NCBI GenBank assembly: GCA_937908115.1
Contig: CALEQZ010000009.1
Coordinates: forward strand, 1-64,000
DNA length: 64,000 bases
Direction: 5' to 3'
Source: an uncultured Alcaligenaceae bacterium
GTDB lineage: Bacteria > Pseudomonadota > Gammaproteobacteria > Burkholderiales > Burkholderiaceae_B
In this document: positions 42,478-50,739 of the stretch, in pieces
Layout of the letters: every line of letters starts with the position of its first letter
How positions within the stretch are numbered: position 1 is the stretch's first letter
Position numbers and translations under genes: made by a program
Notes under the pieces: model-generated
Database searches by the model: none
Told to the model about the DNA's origin: nothing
The model's input: only the letters and a program-made list of their open reading frames with translations

Positions 42478-43584
42478 CTAAATGCCCATGACCAGGCGAT
42501 CCGGGTTGAACAGCCCGGCAGGGTCGAACTCGTGCTTCAGGCGGCGCGTAATGGCGGCCACCGGCGCAGCCAGCGGCTGGAATACGCCGTCGGGCGGCGG
42601 CTCGGCGCCTTCGGCCAACCGGAACAGCGTGGCGTGGCCGCCCGCCGTCGCGGCCGCCGAACGCATCCGGGCCGGATCGGCATCCGCGGCGGCGACCCAG
42701 CGCTGGCCGCCTCCCCATTCCAGCAGCGTATCACCCAGGCCCAGCGGCGCGGTGCGCGGGGGCACGGCCAGCCGCCAAAGCGGGCGCGCGGCGAAGAACG
42801 GATGGGTCTGCTCGCGCAGGCTTTGCCAGAACGCACGCGCCTGGCCGTCGTCGACGGCATCGCCCCCTATCGCCTGGCGCGCGGCCTGGATGGCCGGCTC
42901 GGCACCGGACACCCTGACCCAGAGGCAACCCAGCCGGCTGCCCGCCTCCGGCACCCAGGCGGTGGCCGAAATCGGCAAGGGGCGGCTGCGCCACTGGCCG
43001 AAGCTGTCCAGCGCCTGGGCTTCCGAGACGCGCGTGCACAGCGTCAGCTCCGCCAGCGGCCGGGGCGCGACCTTGAGCGAGACCTCCATGATGGCGCCGA
43101 AGATGCCCAATGACCCCGCCAGCAACCGCGACACGTCGTAGCCCGCCACGTTCTTCATGACCTCGCCGCCGAAGCTGAGCAGTCTGCCGTTGGCGTCTAG
43201 CAGCTTGGTACCCAGCACGAAGTCGCGCACCCCGCCGGCGGCCACCCGCCGCGGGCCGGCCAGGCCGGCCGCCACGCATCCACCCACCGTCGCACCCGGA
43301 CCATAATGGGGCGGCTCGAATGCCAGCATCTGGCCTTCGTCGGCCAGCAGCGCCTCGAGTTCGGCCAGCGGCGTGCCGGCGCGCACGGTGACGACCAGTT
43401 CGGAGGGCTGGTAATCGACCACGCCGCGATAGGCGGTGATGTCCAGGCGGCTGTGGCCGTCGACTTCGGTGCGATGGCGGTTGCCGTAGAACGCCTTGGT
43501 GCCGCCGCCGCAGATGAACAGCGGCTTGTGGCCCGCGTACGCGGTCATGACCTGCTCGCAGAGCTCGGACAGGACGAATTCCAT
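42478..43584 (-). CDS. glcE: Glycolate oxidase FAD-binding subunit GlcE
   Basis: Second flavoprotein-like subunit of glycolate oxidase; 368 residues. The FAD PCMH domain includes LFICGGGTKAFYG, AGTPLAELEALLA, GATVGGCVAAGLAGPRR and GGEVMKNVAGYDVSRLLAGSLG. The C-terminus ends FDPAGLFNPDRLV. The start MEFVLSELCEQV at 43584 fits; upstream in-frame sequence is not conserved-looking. It starts 8 bases after the glcD stop. Confidence 0.93.
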   Translation of the reverse strand: MEFVLSELCEQVMTAYAGHKPLFICGGGTKAFYGNRHRTEVDGHSRLDITAYRGVVDYQPSELVVTVRAGTPLAELEALLADEGQMLAFEPPHYGPGATVGGCVAAGLAGPRRVAAGGVRDFVLGTKLLDANGRLLSFGGEVMKNVAGYDVSRLLAGSLGIFGAIMEVSLKVAPRPLAELTLCTRVSEAQALDSFGQWRSRPLPISATAWVPEAGSRLGCLWVRVSGAEPAIQAARQAIGGDAVDDGQARAFWQSLREQTHPFFAARPLWRLAVPPRTAPLGLGDTLLEWGGGQRWVAAADADPARMRSAAATAGGHATLFRLAEGAEPPPDGVFQPLAAPVAAITRRLKHEFDPAGLFNPDRLVMGI

Positions 43585-43592
43585 GGCGGCGA

Positions 43593-45095
43593 TCAGAAAC
43601 GTGGGATGTCGGGAAAGCGCAGCTCGCCGCCATGCACGTGCATCTTGCCGTACTCCGCGCAGCGCGCCAGCGTGGGGATGACCTTTTCGGGGTTGAGCAG
43701 TCCCAGGGGATCGAAGGCGCGCTTGACCGCCAGGAACAGGTCGAGCTCGTCGCGGGAAAACTGCACGCACATCTGGTTGATCTTCTCGATGCCCACGCCG
43801 TGCTCGCCGGTGACGGTGCCGCCGACCTGCACGCAAAGCTCGAGGATGGCCGCGCCGAACTTTTCGGCGCGCTCGACTTCTTCAGGCTTGTTGGAATCGA
43901 ACAGGATCAGTGGGTGCAGGTTGCCGTCGCCGGCGTGAAAGACGTTGGCACAGCGCAGGCCGTATTCGTCCTCCATTTGCTGGATGGCCGACAGCACGCG
44001 CGCCAGCTGCCGGCGCGGGATGGTGCCATCCATGCAGTAATAGTCCGGCGACACGCGTCCAGCGGCAGGAAACGCGTTCTTGCGTCCGGCCCAGAAGCGC
44101 AACCGCTCGGCCTCGCTCTGCGACACCTGCAAGCGGGTCGCCCCCGCCTGGCGGAAAACGGCCTCCATGCGGGCGACCTCGTCTTCGACCTCCTCGGCCG
44201 TGCCGTCCGATTCGCACAGCAGGATGGCCTGGGCATCCAGGTCGTAGCCAGCACGCACGAAGGGCTCGACCATGTGCACGGCGCGCTGGTCCATCATCTC
44301 CAGCCCGGCTGGGATGATCCCGGCCGCAATGACGCGCGCGACCGCGTCGCCCGCGGCCTCGACGCTGGCAAAGCTGGCCATGATCACGCGGGCCACCGCC
44401 GGCCGCGGGATCAGCCGCACGGTGACCTCGGTCACCACGCCCAGCATACCTTCGGAGCCGACGAACACCGACAGGAGGTCCGGGCCGGGCGCATCGGGCG
44501 CCTCCGAGCCCAGCTCGACGATCTCGCCGTCCATGGTGACCATGCGCACGCGCATGACGTTGTGCAGGGTCAGGCCGTACTTCAGGCAATGCACGCCGCC
44601 GGAGTTCTCGGCGACGTTGCCGCCTATCGAGCAGGCGATCTGGCTGGAAGGGTCGGGCGCGTAGTACAGCCCGTAAGGCGCTGCCGCCTCGGAGATCGCC
44701 AGGTTGCGCACGCCAGGCTGTACCACCGCGCACGCGCTTTCCGGGTCGATGCGAAGGATCTTGTTGAATTTCGCCATGCCCAGCAACACGCCTTGGGCGT
44801 GCGGCATGGCCCCGCCCGACAAGCCGGTGCCCGCACCGCGCGCGACCACGGGGACGTTCAGGCGCGTGCAGGCCCGCAGCACGGCCTGGACCTGTTCCTC
44901 GGTTTCGGGCAGCACGACGGCCTGCGGCAGGGTGCGATACAAGGACAGGCCGTCGCATTCGTACGGCCGGGTGTCTTCCTCCCGATACAGGATGCAGTGC
45001 TCGGGCACCGCCTCCCGCAACGCTGCGACGATTTGTTCTTGGCTGGGCACGACCGATCGCGCGGTCGCGCCGCCATCTGTTATTGCGTTCATCAT
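43593..45095 (-). CDS. glcD: Glycolate oxidase subunit GlcD
   Basis: Catalytic FAD subunit of glycolate oxidase; 500 residues. FAD-binding 4 domain: VPVVARGAGTGLSGGAMPHAQGVL and SIGGNVAENSGGVHCLKYGLT. C-terminal FAD-oxidase domain: NVFHAGDGNLHPLILFD and TVTGEHGVGIEK. Two adjacent ATG codons start it (45095 and 45092); AGGA directly precedes the first, so the second may be used. It follows the paralogous D-lactate dehydrogenase gene by 40 bases, on the same strand. Confidence 0.95.
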   Translation of the reverse strand: MMNAITDGGATARSVVPSQEQIVAALREAVPEHCILYREEDTRPYECDGLSLYRTLPQAVVLPETEEQVQAVLRACTRLNVPVVARGAGTGLSGGAMPHAQGVLLGMAKFNKILRIDPESACAVVQPGVRNLAISEAAAPYGLYYAPDPSSQIACSIGGNVAENSGGVHCLKYGLTLHNVMRVRMVTMDGEIVELGSEAPDAPGPDLLSVFVGSEGMLGVVTEVTVRLIPRPAVARVIMASFASVEAAGDAVARVIAAGIIPAGLEMMDQRAVHMVEPFVRAGYDLDAQAILLCESDGTAEEVEDEVARMEAVFRQAGATRLQVSQSEAERLRFWAGRKNAFPAAGRVSPDYYCMDGTIPRRQLARVLSAIQQMEDEYGLRCANVFHAGDGNLHPLILFDSNKPEEVERAEKFGAAILELCVQVGGTVTGEHGVGIEKINQMCVQFSRDELDLFLAVKRAFDPLGLLNPEKVIPTLARCAEYGKMHVHGGELRFPDIPRF

Positions 45096-45135
45096 CCTAA
45101 GATAGCGCGGCCCGGGCCGCCGCGCAGGCCGGGAT

Positions 45136-46557
45136 TTACCCCAAGGGATGCCAGCTTACGATCTTGCCCGGGTTGAGGATGTTGTTGGGATCGAAGGCAT
45201 GCTTGAGGCTGCGCATCAACGCCAGCGCATCTTCGCCATGCTCTTCGGCCATGAACTGCATCTTGTGCAGCCCGATGCCGTGCTCGCCGGTGCAGGTGCC
45301 GTCGTTGGCGATGGCCTGGCGCACGAGTTCGCGGTTGATCGCTTCCGATTCCTTCCATTCGGCTTCGCTGTCCGGATCCAGCAGCATCAGCACGTGGTAG
45401 TTGCCATCCCCGACGTGGCCGACGATGGTGTAGGGAAAGCTCGCCCGCTCGAGCATCTCGGATGCGGCCACGATGCTATCGGCCAGGCGCGAGATCGGCA
45501 CGCAAACGTCGGTGGTGCTCGAGCGGCACCCGGGACGCAGCTGCAAGCCGGCAAAATAGGCGTTGTGGCGCGCCGTCCATAGCCGGGTCCGGTCTTCCGG
45601 GCGCTCAGCCCATTCGAAGTCCATCCCGCCGTGCGAGCGCGCGATTTCCTGGACCGTCTGCGCCTGCTCCTGCACGCCCGCGGGGCTACCGTGGAATTCG
45701 AAAAGCAGCAGCGGCGTCTCGCGCAGGCCCAGCTTGCTATGCAGGTTGACCGAACGCACGCCGTTGACGTCCATGAACTCCACCCGCGCGACCGGCACGC
45801 CCATCTGTATGGTTTCGATCACGCACTGGACGGCGTCCTTGACCGTGGGGAAATTGCACACGGCCGCCGATATCGCCTCCGGTTGCGGATAAAGCCGCAC
45901 CGTCACTTCGGTGATGATGCCCAGCGTGCCTTCGCTGCCGACGAAAATCCGCGTCAAGTCGTAACCGGCCGACGATTTGCGCGCGCGGCCGGCGGTGCGC
46001 ACGATGCGGCCGTCGGCGGTCACCACCGTCAGCGACACGACGTTTTCGCGCATGGTGCCGTAGCGCACCGCGTTGGTGCCCGAGGCGCGCGTGGCCGCCA
46101 TCCCGCCCAGGCTGGCGTCGGCGCCCGGGTCGATGGGAAAGAACAGGCCCGTGCCGCGTATGGCCTCGTTCAGCTGCTTGCGCGTCACACCCGCCTGCAC
46201 CGTGGCCGTCAGGTCTTCGGCGTTGACCGACAGGATCTGGTTCATGCCCGACAAGTCCAGGCTGATCCCGCCCTCGACGGCGAGCAGGTGGCCCTCGATC
46301 GAAGACCCCGCGCCGTAAGGGATGATGGGCACGAGGTGCTCATTGCACAGCCGCGCGACGAAGGCGACTTCCTCGGTGCTGGCGGCAAAGACCACCGCGT
46401 CAGGCAGCATGGGCGGATAAGGCGACTCGTCGCGCCCGTGGTGCTCGCGCACCGCTTCGGCAAGGGATAGGCGCTCGCCGAAACGCTCGGCGAGCGCCTG
46501 CAGCACGGCTTGGGGCACGGGACGACGCAGCGTCCCGGGAAGCGATGGGGCGTTCAT
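45136..46557 (-). CDS. dld: FAD-linked D-lactate dehydrogenase/oxidase
   Basis: Oxidises a D-2-hydroxy acid, probably D-lactate, to the keto acid and passes electrons to the respiratory chain. The product is 473 residues of the DLD/GlcD superfamily: VPIIPYGAGSSIEGHLLAVEGG, GADASLGGMAATRASGTNAVRYGTM, VGHVGDGNYHVLMLLDPD and GTCTGEHGIGLHKMQFM. Start MNAPSLPGTLRRPVP at 46557. It lies between aroG and glcD on the same strand, so a shared transcript with glcDEF and perhaps aroG is possible. The exact hydroxy acid is inferred. Confidence 0.85.
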   Translation of the reverse strand: MNAPSLPGTLRRPVPQAVLQALAERFGERLSLAEAVREHHGRDESPYPPMLPDAVVFAASTEEVAFVARLCNEHLVPIIPYGAGSSIEGHLLAVEGGISLDLSGMNQILSVNAEDLTATVQAGVTRKQLNEAIRGTGLFFPIDPGADASLGGMAATRASGTNAVRYGTMRENVVSLTVVTADGRIVRTAGRARKSSAGYDLTRIFVGSEGTLGIITEVTVRLYPQPEAISAAVCNFPTVKDAVQCVIETIQMGVPVARVEFMDVNGVRSVNLHSKLGLRETPLLLFEFHGSPAGVQEQAQTVQEIARSHGGMDFEWAERPEDRTRLWTARHNAYFAGLQLRPGCRSSTTDVCVPISRLADSIVAASEMLERASFPYTIVGHVGDGNYHVLMLLDPDSEAEWKESEAINRELVRQAIANDGTCTGEHGIGLHKMQFMAEEHGEDALALMRSLKHAFDPNNILNPGKIVSWHPLG

Positions 46558-46621
46558 GGCTGGCCTCTGCGCAAATCCGGACATCCTCATTCTACTGCCC
46601 GGCTGCCGGCTGCACGCCGCG

Positions 46622-47695
46622 CTATTTGCCGGTGGCCAACGTCGCCCGCCGGCGCGCCTGCACGGCCTGTGCCAGGCGCTCGAGCACGGCCACGGACGTC
46701 TCCCAGTCTATGCAGCCATCGGTGATGCTTTGGCCGTAGACCAGCGGCTGCCCCGGCACCAAGTCCTGGCGCCCGCCCACTAGGTGGCTTTCGACCATGA
46801 CGCCGACGATGCGCTGGTCGCCGCCGGCGACCTGGCCGGCCACGTCGTCGATGACCAACGGCTGGTTCTCGGGCTTCTTGCTGCTGTTGGCATGGCTGGC
46901 ATCGATCATGATGCGTTGCGCCAGGCCGGACTTGGCCATCTCCTGGCAGGCGGCTTCGACCGAAGCCGCATCGTAGTTGGGCGCCTTGCCGCCGCGCAGG
47001 ATCACGTGGCAGTCCTCGTTGCCGGTGGTCGAGACGATGGCCGAATGCCCGCCCTTGGTGACCGACAGGAAGTGGTGCGGCTGCGATGCCGCCTTGATGG
47101 CGTCGACGGCGATCTTGACGTTGCCGTCAGTGCCGTTCTTGAAACCCACGGGACACGACAGTCCGGAGGCCAACTCGCGGTGTACCTGGCTTTCGGTGGT
47201 GCGCGCGCCGATGGCCCCCCAGGAAACCAGGTCGGCGATGTACTGCGGCGTGATCATGTCCAGGTATTCGCAACCCGCGGGCAGGCCCAGCGAATTGATC
47301 TCCAGCAGCAGCTCGCGCGCCACGCGCACGCCCTTGTTGATATTGAAGCTGCCGTCCAGGTCCGGGTCATTGATCAGACCCTTCCACCCCACGGTGGTGC
47401 GCGGCTTCTCGAAATAGACGCGCATGACGATTTCCAGCTCCGCCTGGAACCGGTCGCGCTGCGCCTTTAGCCGCTGCGCGTACTCAAGGGCCGCCTTGGT
47501 GTCGTGGATGGAGCACGGGCCAATGACCACCGCCAGGCGGTCATCCATGCCGTGCAGGATCCGGTGCAGCGCCTGGCGGGCGCCATAGACGACTTCCGAG
47601 ACCTCTGCGGTACACGGAAACTCGCGCATGACATGCGCGGGCGGCACCAGTTCTTTGATTTCTCGGATGCGAAGGTCGTCGGTATTGTGTGACAC
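46622..47695 (-). CDS. aroG: 3-deoxy-D-arabino-heptulosonate 7-phosphate synthase, type I
   Basis: Condenses PEP and erythrose-4-phosphate, the first step of the shikimate pathway. The product is 357 residues. It starts at a GTG (47695) giving VSHNTDDLRIREIKELVPP, which aligns with E. coli AroG; AGGAG lies 8 bases upstream. Motifs: VVIGPCSIHD, MRVYFEKPRTTVGWKGLINDP, GARTTESQVHRELASGLSCPVGFKNGTDG and DASHANSSKKPENQ (metal and substrate ligands). The in-frame ATG at 47734 lies right after the attenuator T-run and is not favoured. The leader carries a Phe/Tyr leader peptide and an attenuator, so synthesis probably rises when charged Phe or Tyr tRNA is scarce. Feedback specificity (Phe or Tyr) is not read from sequence. 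Confidence 0.94.
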   Translation of the reverse strand: MSHNTDDLRIREIKELVPPAHVMREFPCTAEVSEVVYGARQALHRILHGMDDRLAVVIGPCSIHDTKAALEYAQRLKAQRDRFQAELEIVMRVYFEKPRTTVGWKGLINDPDLDGSFNINKGVRVARELLLEINSLGLPAGCEYLDMITPQYIADLVSWGAIGARTTESQVHRELASGLSCPVGFKNGTDGNVKIAVDAIKAASQPHHFLSVTKGGHSAIVSTTGNEDCHVILRGGKAPNYDAASVEAACQEMAKSGLAQRIMIDASHANSSKKPENQPLVIDDVAGQVAGGDQRIVGVMVESHLVGGRQDLVPGQPLVYGQSITDGCIDWETSVAVLERLAQAVQARRRATLATGK

Positions 47696-47735
47696 GGGAT
47701 GGCTCCTGGGTGATGCCGGCTCGCCCGCGGCCATG

Positions 47736-47762
47736 AAAAAAGCCGCCAGGCGGCTGGCGGCT
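47736..47762 (-). terminator. Attenuator hairpin upstream of aroG
   Basis: On the minus strand AGCCGCCA (47762-47755), 6-base loop GCCGCC, TGGCGGCT (47748-47741), then a T-run (47740-47736). It lies between the leader peptide stop (47786) and the aroG ribosome-binding site. Its 5' arm contains CCGCCAGC, complementary to GCTGGCGG inside the leader ORF (47816-47809), which provides a competing antiterminator. The A/T tracts on both sides would also let it end transcription on the plus strand. Confidence 0.75.
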
Positions 47763-47785
47763 TTTTGGGGAATCTGTACGAGTCG

Positions 47786-47869
47786 TCAGGTACAGCGCGT
47801 CCCTTCCTCCGCCAGCGGCTTCGGAAAACCGTAAAAGTAAAAATAAAATCGGGTGGACGCGGTACGCAT
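47786..47869 (-). CDS. aroG leader peptide (Phe/Tyr attenuation)
   Basis: A 27-codon ORF on the minus strand starting at ATG 47869 and ending TGA at 47786-47788. Codons 7-15 read RFYFYFYGF, four Phe and three Tyr in nine codons, in a short ORF directly before a terminator and a DAHP synthase gene. This fits a leader peptide whose translation senses Phe-tRNA and Tyr-tRNA charging. There is no clear ribosome-binding site; the predicted transcript starts only a few bases before the ATG, so translation may be leaderless. It is too short for gene callers. Function is inferred from layout. Confidence 0.7.
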   Translation of the reverse strand: MRTASTRFYFYFYGFPKPLAEEGTRCT

Positions 47870-47878
47870 AGCGGGCAA

Positions 47879-47906
47879 ATGCTAGCACAGATTCGGCGTT
47901 TGTCCA
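47879..47906 (-). promoter_or_regulatory. Probable aroG leader promoter
   Basis: On the minus strand TGGACA (47906-47901), 16-base spacer, TAGCAT (47884-47879). The predicted transcription start is near 47872, three or so bases before the leader ATG. The match is 5 of 6 and 4 of 6 to sigma-70 consensus. Confidence 0.5.
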
Positions 47907-47919
47907 GATTTTTTGAGGG

Positions 47920-49377
47920 TCAGGCGGTGCCGCCCACGGTCAGGCCATCGATGCGCAGCGTCGGCATGCCGACCCCGACCGGCACGCTCTGGCCGTCCTT
48001 GCCGCACGTGCCCACCCCGCCGTCGAGCGCCAGGTCGTCGCCCACCATGCTCACGCGGGTCATGGCGTCCGGACCGTTGCCGATCAGCGTGGCGCCGCGC
48101 ACCGGGTAGGTGACGCGCCCGTTTTCGATCATGTAGGCCTCGGACGCCGAGAACACGAACTTCCCGCTGGTGATGTCGACCTGGCCGCCGCCGAAGTTGA
48201 CCGCGTACAGGCCGCGCTTGACCGAAGCGATGATCTCTTCAGGCTGCTTGTCGCCGGCCAGCATGTAGGTATTGGTCATGCGTGGCATGGGCAGGTGGGC
48301 GAAAGATTCACGCCGGCCGTTGCCCGTGGCCGCCGTTTTCATCAGGCGCGCGTTGAGCGTGTCCTGCATGTAGCCGCGCAGAATCCCGTCCTCGATGAGC
48401 ACGTTGCAGCGCGTCGGATTGCCTTCGTCGTCGATGTTCAGCGATCCGCGCCGCCCCGGCAGGGTGCCATCGTCGACCACTGTCACGCCCGGGGCCGCTA
48501 CGCGCTCGCCAATGCGGCCGGAAAACACGCTGGACCCCTTGCGGTTGAAATCCCCCTCCAGCCCATGGCCGACCGCCTCGTGCAACAAGATGCCGGGCCA
48601 GCCTGGCCCGAGCACCACGGTCATCTCGCCGGCGGGCGCCGGGCGCGCGTCCAGGTTGACCAGGGCCTCGTGGACGGCGCGGTCGACGTAGCCGGCGAGC
48701 ACCTCGTCGGTGAAATAGGCCAGGTCCGTGCGCCCGCCCCCTCCCCCGTGGCCCACCTCGCGCCTGCCGTCGCGCTCGGCGATGACGGTCAGCGACAGCC
48801 GCACCAGCGGCCGCACGTCCGCGGCCAGGCGGCCGTCGCTGCCGGCCACCAGGACCACGTCGTATTCCGCGCCCAGCCCGGCCATGACTTGGATGATGCG
48901 CGGGTCGCGTGCACGGGCCATGCGCTCGACCCGCTCGAGCAGCGCGACTTTTTCCTGTGCGGTCAACGTGCCCAGCGGATCGACATCTGCATAGAGGCTG
49001 CGGCCGGGCCCCTGGTCGCCACCGCCGACGCGCGCGCGTCCCGCCCCCTGGCGCGCAATGCCGCGAACCGTACGGGCCGCCGACAACAGCGCCTGGGGCG
49101 ATAGGGTGTCAGAATAGGCGAACGCAGTCTTCTCGCCGCTGACCGCGCGCACCCCCACGCCCTGGCCGATCGAGAAACTGCCGGTCTTGACCATTCCCTC
49201 TTCCAGGCTCCAGCTTTCGCTGCGCGTGTACTGGAAATACAAGTCGGCGTAATCGACCCTGTGGGTGAAGATTTCGCCGATGGCGCGCGCCATGTCGGTT
49301 TCGCTCAGCCCCCACGGGTCAAGCAGCAGGGATTTCGCGGTGGCCAGGTTGGCGATGGCAGGATCGGTGGGTTTCAT
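47920..49377 (-). CDS. tldD: Metalloprotease TldD
   Basis: Zinc protease subunit that works with TldE/PmbA, for example in maturing small peptides and degrading CcdA. The product is 485 residues. It begins MKPTDPAIANLATAKSLLLDPWG, and the metal site is in ILLHEAVGHGLEGDF (HExxxH type). The ending YPVRGATLIGNGPDAMTRVSMVGDDL and GTCGKDGQSVPVGVGMPTLRI is typical TldD. The ATG at 49377 lies 11 bases after nit. It is followed by the promoter and leader of aroG. Confidence 0.95.
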   Translation of the reverse strand: MKPTDPAIANLATAKSLLLDPWGLSETDMARAIGEIFTHRVDYADLYFQYTRSESWSLEEGMVKTGSFSIGQGVGVRAVSGEKTAFAYSDTLSPQALLSAARTVRGIARQGAGRARVGGGDQGPGRSLYADVDPLGTLTAQEKVALLERVERMARARDPRIIQVMAGLGAEYDVVLVAGSDGRLAADVRPLVRLSLTVIAERDGRREVGHGGGGGRTDLAYFTDEVLAGYVDRAVHEALVNLDARPAPAGEMTVVLGPGWPGILLHEAVGHGLEGDFNRKGSSVFSGRIGERVAAPGVTVVDDGTLPGRRGSLNIDDEGNPTRCNVLIEDGILRGYMQDTLNARLMKTAATGNGRRESFAHLPMPRMTNTYMLAGDKQPEEIIASVKRGLYAVNFGGGQVDITSGKFVFSASEAYMIENGRVTYPVRGATLIGNGPDAMTRVSMVGDDLALDGGVGTCGKDGQSVPVGVGMPTLRIDGLTVGGTA

Positions 49378-49388
49378 AATTGGAACAT

Positions 49389-50216
49389 TCAAAGGACGCG
49401 ATGGCGCAGCGCCGGCAGCGCGGTGCGCACCTCGGACAATCGGACAGGGTCTATCGTACCGCTTACCACGCCCGGCCCCTCGGGCAACACGTCGATCACC
49501 TCGCCCCAGGGGTCGACCAGCATGCTGTGCCCCCACGTGCGCCGGCCATTGGGGTGGCGCCCGCCCTGGGCGGGCGCCAATACGTAGCACTGGTTTTCGA
49601 TGGCGCGGGCGCGCAGCAGCAACTCCCAGTGCGCGCGACCGGTGGTATAGGTAAATGCGGACGGCACCAATACCAGGCTCACCGGACCAAACGCCCGATA
49701 AAGCTCGGGAAACCGCAGGTCGTAGCACACCGACATGCCGACCGGGCCCGCAGGCGTATCGAAAGTGCGTACCGCACTGCCGGGATGAATCGCGATGGAT
49801 TCGTCGTAGCTTTCGTCGCCACGCTTGAAATTGAACAAATGAATTTTGTCATACCGCGCGGCGCGGCGCCCGTCGGGCCCGAAAACCATGCTGGAATTGA
49901 AGACCCGCTGCGGATCGGGGCAGCGCAGCGGCAGCGTGCCGCCGGCCAGCCAAATGCCGTGGCGAGCGGCGCGCCCGGCCAGAAAATCTTGGATGGGACC
50001 AGCGCCGTCTTCTTCGGCCACTGCCAGCTTGTCGCGATCGGCCCGGCCCATATGGCAAAAATACTCGGGCAACGCGACCAGCCTGGCTCCGGCGGCGACG
50101 GCCTTGTCGATTAACTCGCCGGCCTGGGCGAGATTCTCTGCCACGTCCGGCGTACTAACCATCTGGATCGCGGCAACCGATAGCGGAGAAATACTGTCTT
50201 GTAGGTCAGTCGACAT
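49389..50216 (-). CDS. Nitrilase-superfamily amidohydrolase (Nit/deaminated glutathione amidase type)
   Basis: Carbon-nitrogen hydrolase of 275 residues with the catalytic triad in LVALPEYFCH (Glu), RYDKIHLFNF (Lys) and VGMSVCYDLRFPELYR (Cys). The arrangement resembles Nit1/YbeM-type enzymes that repair deaminated glutathione or hydrolyse omega-amides. It is co-transcribed with tldD, 11 bases downstream, an arrangement also seen in other proteobacteria. The natural substrate is inferred from family only. Confidence 0.88.
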   Translation of the reverse strand: MSTDLQDSISPLSVAAIQMVSTPDVAENLAQAGELIDKAVAAGARLVALPEYFCHMGRADRDKLAVAEEDGAGPIQDFLAGRAARHGIWLAGGTLPLRCPDPQRVFNSSMVFGPDGRRAARYDKIHLFNFKRGDESYDESIAIHPGSAVRTFDTPAGPVGMSVCYDLRFPELYRAFGPVSLVLVPSAFTYTTGRAHWELLLRARAIENQCYVLAPAQGGRHPNGRRTWGHSMLVDPWGEVIDVLPEGPGVVSGTIDPVRLSEVRTALPALRHRVL

Positions 50217-50321
50217 AATCTAAAATGTGTAACGCCAGACGAAATCACTTGGCAGCCTGCTCAAAGCCGATAGAATTGCGCTTATTACAAGCTGGCCCCT
50301 AGTTTCAAGAGGAAAACGCAC

Positions 50322-50687
50322 ATGGCCCGAGAAAGCTACGCCCTGCAGCAAGCGAAAATCGAAAAGGAAATAAACAAGCTGAAGAAGAAAGCCGAAGCCC
50401 TCAGGAACCGTCGGCGCAAGCCGGTCATCGCCTCCATCGTGCGCACCATGCGCGAATACGACATCACCCCGGAAGAGCTCGCGGTGGCATACGGCAAGGG
50501 GCCAGGTCGTCGCACCGCCGCCCGCAAGGCTGCTGCACCAAGCGCGGCCAAGAAGACCGTCGCGCCGAAATACCGCCACCCCGAAACGGGTGAAACCTGG
50601 AGCGGCCGCGGCAAGCCGCCGCGCTGGCTCGTCAACGCCGAAGCCGCCGGGGCCGACCGTGCCAGCTTCCTGATCGACAAATCGTAG
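50322..50687 (+). CDS. hns: H-NS-family nucleoid protein
   Basis: Small DNA-binding silencer of AT-rich DNA; 121 residues. N-terminal Lys-rich coiled helix (LQQAKIEKEINKLKKKAEALRNRRRKP) for oligomerisation, a basic Ala/Lys linker, and the C-terminal DNA-binding motif KYRHPETGETWSGRGKPPRWL, the H-NS signature. It is of the Burkholderiales/Bordetella type (BpH3-like) in length and linker. AAGAGG precedes the ATG. A strong terminator follows. Confidence 0.93.
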   Translation: MARESYALQQAKIEKEINKLKKKAEALRNRRRKPVIASIVRTMREYDITPEELAVAYGKGPGRRTAARKAAAPSAAKKTVAPKYRHPETGETWSGRGKPPRWLVNAEAAGADRASFLIDKS

Positions 50688-50711
50688 CGCACGACCGCGC
50701 AATCGAACAGA

Positions 50712-50739
50712 ATGGGGCGTCATCGACGCCCCATTTTTT
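50712..50739 (+). terminator. Intrinsic terminator of hns
   Basis: TGGGGCGTC (50713-50721), loop ATC, GACGCCCCA (50725-50733), then six T. It ends at the stop of the convergent lipoprotein gene. Confidence 0.93.

Noticed and set aside
47541..47888. Longer minus-strand frame beginning at GTG 47888 across the aroG leader
   Set aside because: Its start is a GTG on the proposed -10 region, and it runs through the terminator and aroG start without family resemblance. The Phe/Tyr-rich frame from 47869 explains the layout better.
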